Positions 41,077-48,121 of a stretch of 64,000 bases of DNA are shown here, piece by piece. The DNA is from Agrococcus jejuensis (GTDB lineage: Bacteria > Actinomycetota > Actinomycetes > Actinomycetales > Microbacteriaceae). Where the stretch lies: NCBI RefSeq assembly GCF_007679035.1, contig NZ_VEFR01000002.1, positions 186,001 through 250,000 on the forward strand, in the 5' to 3' direction. The stretch's first letter is position 1; each line of letters starts with the position of its first letter. The translations under genes were made by a program, and so were the position numbers. The notes beneath the pieces were generated by a model, which ran no database searches, was not told the origin of the DNA, and worked only from the letters and a program-made list of their open reading frames with translations.

Positions 41077-42470
41077 GAGCCGACGCCCGCCGAGCTCGAG
41101 GCGAGGGCTGCTGCGACGTCGGCCGCTGCGGCCCAGCCGGAGCGGATGCCGCCGTCGACGTGCTGGAAGCCGAGGCCGGCGAAGTCGGAGCATGCCCAGT
41201 GGATGGGGCCGACGGGCGTGCGCTGATCGGCGCCGTAGCGGCTCAGGCCGCCGAGGTCGTACGAGGCGCCGTACGCGCCGCGGGTCCACTCCTCGGTGCC
41301 CCAGTCGGACTCGTAGTAGACGACGGGGTTCGCGGCCTCGGGGCCGTAGTACTCGGCGAGGTCAGCGAGGATGCGCGCCTTGCGCTCCTCGGCCGGCAGC
41401 GCGAAGACGCCGTCGGCGTGCTCATCGGAGACGAAGCCGACGAGGGTGCCGCGGGCATCCTCGTGGTTCGTGTTGTCGTACGCCTCGTGCACGAGGCGGT
41501 ACGGGCTGAAGGCGGTGCCCGACAGGCCGTCGGCGCGCCAGAACGGCGTCTCGTAGACGGCGTGGACCTTGATGACGAGGCCGAGCGACAGATGCTGGTG
41601 CAGCTGGTGCTGGCGGCGCGGCAGCGGCGGCTGGTAGTCGATGCGGCCGAAGAGGTTCGGCGGCATGGCCACGATGGCGCGGCGGGCGCGCACGACGACG
41701 CGGTCCGACGTCACGACGACGCCGGCGTCGGAGTGCTCGAGGCGGCGCACGGGGGTGCCGGTGCGCACGCGGTCGCCGAGGTTCGCGGCGAGGGTGAGCG
41801 GCACCATCTGCAGGCCGCCGACGACGCGCTTGTCGAGGATGAACTCCGAGTCGACGAGGTTCGAGAACGAGCCCGCGGATGCGGCCATGAGCACGGCCTG
41901 CAGTGCCGAGAAGGCGTGGGCGGGCTTCGTGAGCATCGCCTCGCCGATGAAGAGGGAGATGTGGCGGCGAGCGACCGCGTCGTCGGACTGCTGCGCGAGC
42001 CACTCCGAGAACGAGACGGTGTCGAGCTCGCGCGCCCTCGGGTGCGCCCAGGGGGCGTCGGCGCCGATCTCGGCGACGAGCTCGTCGAGCAGCACCGTGA
42101 GGCGCTCCATCTCGGCGACGGTGCCCGCGGGCACGGGCAGCTGCTCGCCGGTGAAGCGGATGCGCTCGCCCGACTCGTCGACGTAGACGGAGTCGCCGTC
42201 GCGGTATCGCGAGAAGGTCTCGAGCCCGAGCGTCTCGAGCGTCTCGAGCAGCGCGTCCTGGTCGGGCGACACCCACTGGCCGCCGAGCTCGAGCATCGCG
42301 CCGTCGATCGTGTCGGTCCAGAGGCGACCGCCGACGCGGTCGCGGGCCTCGAGCACGACGACCTCGTGCCCCGCCTCGACGAGCCTCGTGGCGGCGGAGA
42401 GCCCGGCGACGCCGGCTCCGATCACGACGACGTCGGCCTCGACGGTCTCGACCTGCTGCGGATCGCTCAT
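41073..42470 (-). CDS. Flavin-containing amine oxidase (monoamine/putrescine oxidase type)
   Basis: A 465-residue FAD enzyme with AAGGAG 8 bases before the ATG. The dinucleotide fold opens VVIGAGVAGLSAATRLVEAG, then EARDRVGGRLWT (the second amine-oxidase motif) and GGQWVSPDQD, and the C-terminal FAD-contact region GGIRSGWAAAADVA. DNTNHEDARGTLVGFVSDEH and VYYESDWGTEEWTRGAYG are typical of bacterial putrescine/monoamine oxidases. It oxidises a primary amine to the aldehyde with H2O2 and ammonia release. It is co-translated with an APC permease, so the pair likely takes up and oxidises an amine such as putrescine; the exact substrate is inferred. Confidence 0.9.
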   Translation of the reverse strand: MSDPQQVETVEADVVVIGAGVAGLSAATRLVEAGHEVVVLEARDRVGGRLWTDTIDGAMLELGGQWVSPDQDALLETLETLGLETFSRYRDGDSVYVDESGERIRFTGEQLPVPAGTVAEMERLTVLLDELVAEIGADAPWAHPRARELDTVSFSEWLAQQSDDAVARRHISLFIGEAMLTKPAHAFSALQAVLMAASAGSFSNLVDSEFILDKRVVGGLQMVPLTLAANLGDRVRTGTPVRRLEHSDAGVVVTSDRVVVRARRAIVAMPPNLFGRIDYQPPLPRRQHQLHQHLSLGLVIKVHAVYETPFWRADGLSGTAFSPYRLVHEAYDNTNHEDARGTLVGFVSDEHADGVFALPAEERKARILADLAEYYGPEAANPVVYYESDWGTEEWTRGAYGASYDLGGLSRYGADQRTPVGPIHWACSDFAGLGFQHVDGGIRSGWAAAADVAAALASSSAGVGS

Positions 42471-42521
42471 CCGAGATGCTCCTTCACGATGGATGTCGTG
42501 GCAGCATACGCCCGATACCGA

Positions 42522-42561
42522 CGGATTCGGTAGTCCCAGGCATGGGCGACCACCGAATCCG
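42522..42561. promoter_or_regulatory. Inverted repeat upstream of the amine oxidase, possible operator
   Basis: CGGATTCGGT (42522-42531) and ACCGAATCCG (42552-42561) form a perfect 10-bp inverted repeat with a 20-base gap, starting 51 bases upstream of the amine-oxidase ATG. The rest of the 285-base space between 42470 and 42756 holds no gene I can support. The position suits a regulator-binding pair controlling the oxidase-permease operon; the regulator is not identified. Confidence 0.5.
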
Positions 42562-42755
42562 TATCCACGGCGGTCGCAGATGGCGACTCGAGCGTGGAGC
42601 GATTCGACCGAGGAGGCCGCAGGATGAGCATCGACGTCGGCGCGCTGCTCGGCTCCCTCATCGCCCGTCGACGGGCTGCTCGAGCGGCTGCAGCCCGACC
42701 CTCGCCCGCGAGACCACGGGCCTCGGCCACGGCCGCAGGGGCCGTCGCCGCTGCG

Positions 42756-43070
42756 CTAGAGCGGGCGAACGGTGCGGTCCGGCTCCGCGACGATCGTCAC
42801 GACCGCGGGCTGCGCCTCCTCGGCGCCCGCCTCGACGACGACGAGCTCCTCGCCGCGACGCAGTCGCGCGAGGGTGAGCGCCGCGAGCAACGTGGACGAG
42901 CCGATGAGCGACACGATGCAGATGAGCGCGCCGCGCCACGCGTCGATCTGGGCGGGAGCACCTGCGGGCGCGGCGACGGCCACGACGACGGCGACGGTCG
43001 CGATGACGAGCAGCACGACGCTCGTCACGAGGGTCATGACCCAGGCCACCCCGAGGAACGTCTTCTCCAT
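42756..43070 (-). CDS. Small two-helix membrane protein
   Basis: A 104-residue protein from MEKTFLGVAWVM. Two membrane helices are clear: about residues 7-32 (WVMTLVTSVVLLVIATVAVV) and about 48-68 (ALICIVSLIGSSTLLAALTL). The C-terminal tail is acidic (RRGEELVVVEAGAEEAQP). No family is recognised. It is separated by 107 bases from the next gene upstream. Confidence 0.7.
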   Translation of the reverse strand: MEKTFLGVAWVMTLVTSVVLLVIATVAVVVAVAAPAGAPAQIDAWRGALICIVSLIGSSTLLAALTLARLRRGEELVVVEAGAEEAQPAVVTIVAEPDRTVRPL

Positions 43071-43177
43071 GGGACGAGACTGCCGAACGAGCGCGATCCG
43101 CGCGCAGCGTTGACAGATCGTCACCATTCGTGCTGCGGGCGCCTCGAGCGGCCCTGCGCGTGCGCCGACGACGCGAC

Positions 43178-43855
43178 CTAGTAGAGGATGACCTGCTGCT
43201 CCGACGCGCTCGCGACGCCCGAGACCGTGATCGACAGGTGGTAGCTCGCGCCGCCGCCGACGACCTGCTCGCGGGGCGAGGCGCACGTCTCGGGCGACGA
43301 GGCCGTGCGGTCCCACGTGACCGGCAGCGTGCGCTGCGGCACGCCCGGCGCGAGCTCGACGATCTGGTCGACCTCGTCGACCGGGCAGTCGTCGGAGCGG
43401 TAGACGACCTGGTCGCCCGTGCGCACCTGGTACGACTGCTGCGTCGTGCCGACGTTGAGCCTGCAGGGGTCGGCCGACACGTTCTGGATCTGGAACGACA
43501 TCTGCACCTGCTGCCCCGTCGCGTACGTCACGGCATCCGTGATCGGCGTGATGAGCAGCTGCTCGGGCGTGCACGCGGCCGAGCCGTCGCCCTCCTCGGG
43601 GATGCCGCCGATCGGCGTGTACTGCTGCGACGCCGACGGGCTGGGGCTCGGCGTCGGCGAGGCCGAGGGCGACGCGGAGGGCGGCGTGGATGCGCTCGGC
43701 GCGGGATCGGCGGAGGCCTCGCCCGTCGCATCCCACGGACGCCACATGAGCGCGATGACCACGAGGGCCGCGACGGCCAGCAGCGCCAGCATCGCGAGCG
43801 TGCGACGTCGACGTGCGACGGCCTGCCGCCGCCTGCGCTCCCGATCCGTCGTCAC
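43178..43855 (-). CDS. Membrane-anchored protein with extracellular beta domain, function unknown
   Basis: A 225-residue protein. A very basic start (DRERRRRQAVARRRRT) precedes one membrane helix (LAMLALLAVAALVVIALMW), then a Ser/Pro-rich linker of about 40 residues (SPSASPTPSPSPSASQQ) and an extracellular domain of about 150 residues. That domain has four cysteines, likely two disulfides (CTPEQL, CRLNV, CPVDEV, CASPRE), and an Ig-like strand pattern (GQQVQMSFQIQNVSADPCRL). This is a common actinobacterial surface layout; the role is unknown. Confidence 0.78.
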   Translation of the reverse strand: MTTDRERRRRQAVARRRRTLAMLALLAVAALVVIALMWRPWDATGEASADPAPSASTPPSASPSASPTPSPSPSASQQYTPIGGIPEEGDGSAACTPEQLLITPITDAVTYATGQQVQMSFQIQNVSADPCRLNVGTTQQSYQVRTGDQVVYRSDDCPVDEVDQIVELAPGVPQRTLPVTWDRTASSPETCASPREQVVGGGASYHLSITVSGVASASEQQVILY

Positions 43856-43882
43856 CAGCCAAGGGTAGGCGGCGACCGGCTT

Positions 43883-44383
43883 CTAGAGCCGCTTCACCAT
43901 GCGGGTGTTGCCGAGCGTGTTCTGCTTCACGTGCGCCAGGTCGAGGAACTCGGCGATGCCGTCGTCGTTCGAGCGCAGCAGCTGCTGGAACACGTCGGGC
44001 GGCACGATCTCCTCCGCGATCGCCTGGAAGCCGTGGCGGCCGAAGAAGTCGGTCTCGAAGGTGAGGCAGAACAGGCGCGACAGGCCCAGGTCTGCGGCGC
44101 GCGTCTGCAGGGCCTCGAGGATGACGTGGCCGACGCCCTTGCCGTGCACGTCGTCGGTGACGGCGATCGTGCGGATCTCGCCGAGGTCCTCCCACATGAC
44201 GTGCAGCGCACCGCAGCCGACGACGCGGCCGTCGACCTCGGCGACCACGAACTCCTGCACCGCCTCGAAGAGCGTCACGAGCTCCTTGCCGAGCAGGATG
44301 CGTCGCTGCACGTACGGCTCGATGAGGTCGCGCATGGCGCGGACGTCGCCCGTGCGGGCCTGGCGGACGGCGACTGCGGACAT
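43883..44383 (-). CDS. argA: ArgA-type amino-acid N-acetyltransferase (short GNAT form)
   Basis: A 166-residue GNAT. TAGCGT lies 7 bases before the ATG, so the mRNA is probably leaderless. The sequence follows the short actinobacterial N-acetylglutamate synthase form: VRAMRDLIEPYVQRRILLGK at the start, VVGCGALHVMWEDLGEIRTI, the CoA loop HGKGVGHVILE, and LFCLTFETDFFGRHGF. Such proteins (compare Mycobacterium Rv2747) make N-acetylglutamate for arginine synthesis. No other arg gene is in the window. Confidence 0.85.
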   Translation of the reverse strand: MSAVAVRQARTGDVRAMRDLIEPYVQRRILLGKELVTLFEAVQEFVVAEVDGRVVGCGALHVMWEDLGEIRTIAVTDDVHGKGVGHVILEALQTRAADLGLSRLFCLTFETDFFGRHGFQAIAEEIVPPDVFQQLLRSNDDGIAEFLDLAHVKQNTLGNTRMVKRL

Positions 44384-44430
44384 GCCATCAACGCTAGCCC
44401 CGGTGGGATGCGGTGCTGGACACGGGCGCC

Positions 44431-44563
44431 GGCTGGTCGAGGAGGCCCCGCCCTTCGTGACGTGCCCGCGCGACGCGACCATGTGCACGGCGCGGCGGGA
44501 GCGGCGATCGCGTGGTCTCGTGACGCGGGCTCGCCGATGGGCTCGCGCACTCCTCGACCAGCC
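44431..44563. repeat. Nested palindromic element, copy 2
   Basis: Perfect 14-bp outer arms GGCTGGTCGAGGAG and CTCCTCGACCAGCC enclose an imperfect inner pair that includes GGTCTCGTGACGCGGGC. The arms and the TCTCGTGACG core match copy 1 at 32346-32481. It lies between divergent argA-like and histidine-kinase genes, upstream of both promoters. Confidence 0.83.
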
Positions 44564-44624
44564 GGGACGACAGCGTCCTCGACGATGGCGCGAGCGGAGC
44601 ACACCCGGCTGCTAGCGTCGCCGC

Positions 44625-45572
44625 ATGCGCGTCGTCGACCGGGTGGGGGCCGCCCTCACCGCCGTGCTCGTCGCATCCGACACGCCCCCGCCGCCGTCGA
44701 CGCTCGTCGGCATCGTCGGCGAGGCCATCGGCGCCGATCGCTGCGAGCTGCGCCTCGGCACGAAGGCGCTCAGCTGGAGCGCGCACGACGCCCCCGCGCA
44801 CGCCGAGGAGGCGACGCTCGTGCTCGGCACGAGTCCCGACGTCGTCGCGACCGTCGCGCCGGCGCACGTCATGCCGTCGCCGGAGGCGTGGCAGCCGCTG
44901 CTGCTGCTGCTCACGCCCTACGCGGCCGAGGACGCCACGTGGCACGCGCGTCGTCGCCAGCAGGAGGCCGTGGGCCGCATCGACGACGTGCGGTGGCGCG
45001 CATCCGCCGACATGGAGCACGAGCGCAGGAGGCTCGAGCGCGACCTGCATGACGGCGCCCAGCACCACCTCGTCGCGTTGCGCATGGCGCTCGCGCTCGC
45101 CGACCACCGCCGCGACCAGCCCGACGCCGAGGCGCGCATCGTGGCGCTCGGCGCGCAGCTCGATGCCGCCGAGGAGCTGCTCATCTCGACGGCACGCGGC
45201 GTGCTGCCGAAGTCGCTCGCGACCACGGGCCTGCGCGGCGCCCTGCGCGCGCTCGAGGCGACCGACGTCGTCGTGCGGGCCGACATCCCCAGGCTCATGC
45301 CGGCCGTCGAGTCGGCGCTGTACTACCTGGCGCTCGAGGCGGTGAGCAACGCGCACAAGCACGCGCCCGGCGCGACGATCGTCGTCGAGGCGCGACTCGA
45401 CGCCGAACGGGCGCTCGTCGAGGTGCGCGACGACGGGCCGGGCTTCGTCGTCGGCGACGACGTGGGCGGCCTGTCGTACCTCGCGGATCGGATCGAGGCG
45501 ATCGACGGCACCCTCGAGGTGCGCTCGGCGCCCGGCGAGGGCACGACCGTCACCGCGTCCGTGCCGTACTGA
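44625..45572 (+). CDS. Soluble HisKA_3 sensor histidine kinase
   Basis: A 315-residue kinase without membrane helices. TAGCGT sits 6 bases before the ATG (leaderless). Residues 1-115 are a divergent N-terminal sensor. The dimerisation/phosphoacceptor helix is ERDLHDGAQHHLVALRMAL with His142. The ATPase domain has the N box ALEAVSNAHKHAPGAT, the D box VRDDGPGF, a GL-YLADRIEA segment and a G-box ending SAPGEGTTVTASVPY. It should phosphorylate a NarL-type regulator; one is encoded 1.8 kb away at 47327-47998. It converges on the kinase-like gene with only 3 bases between the stops. Confidence 0.9.
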   Translation: MRVVDRVGAALTAVLVASDTPPPPSTLVGIVGEAIGADRCELRLGTKALSWSAHDAPAHAEEATLVLGTSPDVVATVAPAHVMPSPEAWQPLLLLLTPYAAEDATWHARRRQQEAVGRIDDVRWRASADMEHERRRLERDLHDGAQHHLVALRMALALADHRRDQPDAEARIVALGAQLDAAEELLISTARGVLPKSLATTGLRGALRALEATDVVVRADIPRLMPAVESALYYLALEAVSNAHKHAPGATIVVEARLDAERALVEVRDDGPGFVVGDDVGGLSYLADRIEAIDGTLEVRSAPGEGTTVTASVPY

Positions 45573-45575
45573 GCC

Positions 45576-47330
45576 TCAGCGCACGAGCAGGCCGACGGCG
45601 CTGCGCTCGAGCACCTCGACGGCTCTGCGGCCGGCGCTGCCGAGGCCCGGCCGGGCGCCGACGCGCTGCCAGTGCTCGACGGCCTCGAGGGCTGCGGCGT
45701 GCACGCGCTCCTGCGGAGCGTCGGGCGGCAGCCCCAGGCGCGTGCGCGGCTCGCCACCGTCGGCGCCCGCGAGCCGGGCGGCGGACGCGTCGACGATCGC
45801 CGGCGCCTCGCCGCGCGCGAGCTCGTCGAGCAGCACGTCCTCGACGAGCTCGTGCGCACCCGCTCGCACCTCGTCGATCTGCCATCGCAGGTCGGCGTCG
45901 CCGTCGTCGGCGGCGTGCTCGGCGAGCCGCTCGAGCACGCGGCGGGCGGCGAGCACGGGCGCCCGCGCCGCGAGCGCCGCGACCGCCTCCGCGGGTGCGA
46001 CGCCGTCGCGGAACAGCAGCTGGCCGGGCCGGAGGCGCTGCGCGAAGCCGGGTCGGGGCGCGAGGGCGCACACCACGGCGTCGACGGCGCCCCAGCGGCC
46101 GTCGGGCACGCGGATCTCGTCGGCGAGCGCCACGTCGGGCGCCGCATCGCACAGCACCGCCTGCACGCCCGGCATGGGCGCAGGCAGCGGCCCCTGCACG
46201 ACGAGCAGCACGATCGGCGCGACGAGCTCGTCGCGGCACGTCTCGCGCTCGTCGTCGGGCAGCCTCGCGACCTCGACGAGCGTCGCGACCCTGCCGTGCA
46301 CGGGGCGCGCCGCGATCTGCCGGTTGCCGATCGGCAGCGACGTCACCTCGCTGCGGTCGGGCATCGTCACGGTCACCTCGACGGCGGCGCCGCCGTCGAG
46401 CACCCGCGCGACGAGCTCGCCGCCGAGCGACGCGATGCGCTCGGCGTCGGCGACGAGGGTGCGCGCGACGGCTGGCCCGTCGACGGGCGTCGCGCTCGCG
46501 ACCGTCGCGACGAGCGCGGCCCCGTGGTGCAGCGCGACCGTGGCGGAGGCGCCGGCGCGCGCGAGCGCCGTGAGCGTGCCCGCGACCGCGTGGTAGAAGC
46601 CCGACTCGATGTCCCAGCCGGCGCGGCGCCCCAGGTCGCCGACGACGTCGACGGGCACGGGCAACGCGGCGGCGAGCTCGCGCAGCGTCTCCTCGACGCC
46701 GCGATCGGGCAGCATCGCGGGGAACACCCCGCGCACGGCGTCGCGGAGATCGGCGATGAGCCGATCGGCGAACGCGTGGATCGCCGGCCACTCGAGCGCA
46801 TCCACGGGCTGCGCGAGCATCTCGCGCAGCCCGGCGAGGTCGTGCACCGTCGCCGTCGTGATGGTCTCGACGAGGCGGATGCGCTCGCCCTCGCGCACCC
46901 GCGCGGCGCGCACCTGCGCGCGCTCGGCATCCGTCTCGCGCTGCAGCGCGTCGCGGCGCGCGCGCTCGAGCGTGCGCATGCTGCGCGCGGCGCGCACGGT
47001 GGCACCGAGCCAGGCGCACGTCTCGTCGAGCAGGCGTCGGCGCCGCGCGGGCCCGAGATCGGGCGCGGGCCGGATCTCGAGCACGCCCACGCCCGGAACC
47101 GGATGCCGCGCGGGCTCGGCGTGCGACTGCGCCGCCCCCTCCTCCATCCACGCGGCGATCTGCTGGTGGTGGCCGTCGGCGAAGCGGCGCAGCAGCCGCA
47201 GCTGCGGTGCCGCTCCCCCGCGCACCGCGAGGCCGCGTGCGAGGTTCTCGAGCAGCGCGTGCGGCAGCGCCTCGCGCGGGGTCGTCGCCAGCACCTCGAC
47301 GACGTCGCGCGCGACTGCCTGCGCCGTCAT
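45576..47330 (-). CDS. Histidine-kinase-like protein without recognisable catalytic boxes
   Basis: A 584-residue protein whose ATG overlaps the stop of the response-regulator gene (ATGA). Residues about 150-370 follow the NarX/LiaS-type kinase layout: a long helix with His163 in ITTATVHDLAGLREML, then AVRGVFPAMLPDRGVEETLR (canonical RGIHPxxLxxxGL), then ALPVPVDV and a terminal ERIASLGGELVARVL-like segment. But the ERDLHDGAQQ phosphoacceptor motif is changed, and the ATP-lid N and D boxes are replaced by TLTALARAGASA and SATPVDG. A C-terminal extension of about 215 residues is specific to this protein. It is probably a pseudokinase that binds the regulator or the intact kinase (inference). Confidence 0.75.
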   Translation of the reverse strand: MTAQAVARDVVEVLATTPREALPHALLENLARGLAVRGGAAPQLRLLRRFADGHHQQIAAWMEEGAAQSHAEPARHPVPGVGVLEIRPAPDLGPARRRRLLDETCAWLGATVRAARSMRTLERARRDALQRETDAERAQVRAARVREGERIRLVETITTATVHDLAGLREMLAQPVDALEWPAIHAFADRLIADLRDAVRGVFPAMLPDRGVEETLRELAAALPVPVDVVGDLGRRAGWDIESGFYHAVAGTLTALARAGASATVALHHGAALVATVASATPVDGPAVARTLVADAERIASLGGELVARVLDGGAAVEVTVTMPDRSEVTSLPIGNRQIAARPVHGRVATLVEVARLPDDERETCRDELVAPIVLLVVQGPLPAPMPGVQAVLCDAAPDVALADEIRVPDGRWGAVDAVVCALAPRPGFAQRLRPGQLLFRDGVAPAEAVAALAARAPVLAARRVLERLAEHAADDGDADLRWQIDEVRAGAHELVEDVLLDELARGEAPAIVDASAARLAGADGGEPRTRLGLPPDAPQERVHAAALEAVEHWQRVGARPGLGSAGRRAVEVLERSAVGLLVR

Positions 47331-47998
47331 CGGCCCGAGCCGTCGACCTTCTGCGCCTGCAGGTAGCTGAGCACGGCGAGCACCCTGCGATGGTGCATCG
47401 TCGCGTCGTCGGGGATGCCGAGCTTCACGAACAGCGACGCGACGTGCTTCTCGACGGCCTTCACCGACACGAAGAGCTCCTCGGCGATCGAACGATTCGC
47501 ACGCCCCTCGGCCATGAGGCGCAGCACGTCGAGCTCGCGTTCGCCGAGCGCTCCGATCACGCCGTCGCGGTGCTCGCCGATCTCGACGAGCCGCGACGCG
47601 AGCACGGGTTCGATGACGATCTCGCGCGCGAGGATGCGCTCGAGGGTGTCGTTGAGCATCTGCACGCTCGCGATGCGCTCCTTCAGTCGGTAGCCGATGC
47701 CCTCGGTGCCGATCGACAGCATCGTGCGCAGGTAGTGCGACTCGGCGTAGTGCGACAGCAGCAGCAGGCCGACCTGCGGATGCTGGGCGCGGATCCGCGC
47801 GGCCGTCGAGAGCCCGCCCTCCTCGCCCGGCGGCATGCGGATGTCGAGCACGGCGATGTCGACGTCGTGCTCGGCGAGCGTCGCGAGCAGCTGGTCGCCG
47901 TCGTCGAGCGCCGCGACGACCTCGTGGCCGGCGGCGTCGAGCAGCATGACGAGGCCCTCGCGGAAGAGCGTGCCGTCGTCGGCGATCGCGACCCGCAT
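47327..47998 (-). CDS. NarL/LuxR-type response regulator
   Basis: A 223-residue regulator. The receiver domain has acidic residues Asp7 and Asp8, phosphoacceptor Asp52 in VLDIRMPP, Ser82 and Lys106. The C-terminal LuxR helix-turn-helix is LGERELDVLRLMAEGRANRS then IAEELFVSVKAVEKHV. The start at MRVAIADDG was chosen over an upstream GTG/ATG extension rich in Gly and Ala. The stop codon overlaps the kinase-like gene. The intact kinase at 44625 is the nearest candidate partner. Targets are unknown. Confidence 0.92.
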   Translation of the reverse strand: MRVAIADDGTLFREGLVMLLDAAGHEVVAALDDGDQLLATLAEHDVDIAVLDIRMPPGEEGGLSTAARIRAQHPQVGLLLLSHYAESHYLRTMLSIGTEGIGYRLKERIASVQMLNDTLERILAREIVIEPVLASRLVEIGEHRDGVIGALGERELDVLRLMAEGRANRSIAEELFVSVKAVEKHVASLFVKLGIPDDATMHHRRVLAVLSYLQAQKVDGSGR

Positions 47999-48121
47999 CG
48001 CACCCGCCTTCCTCCACAGCCCTCGCATGCCCGCGGCCGCGGGCCCGAAGGTCAGCCTATGGGGGCCTCCGGCCGCGAGCGCGACCACATCGCGTCACAT
48101 CGGTCGTCTATCGTCTGCTCC

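Noticed and set aside
42594-43181. Plus-strand open frame beginning MSIDVGALLGSLIARRRAA at 42624
   Set aside because: After about 45 residues it runs antisense through the two-helix membrane protein gene and becomes Arg/Asp-rich, as out-of-frame high-GC sequence does. A short real peptide cannot be excluded but has no support.
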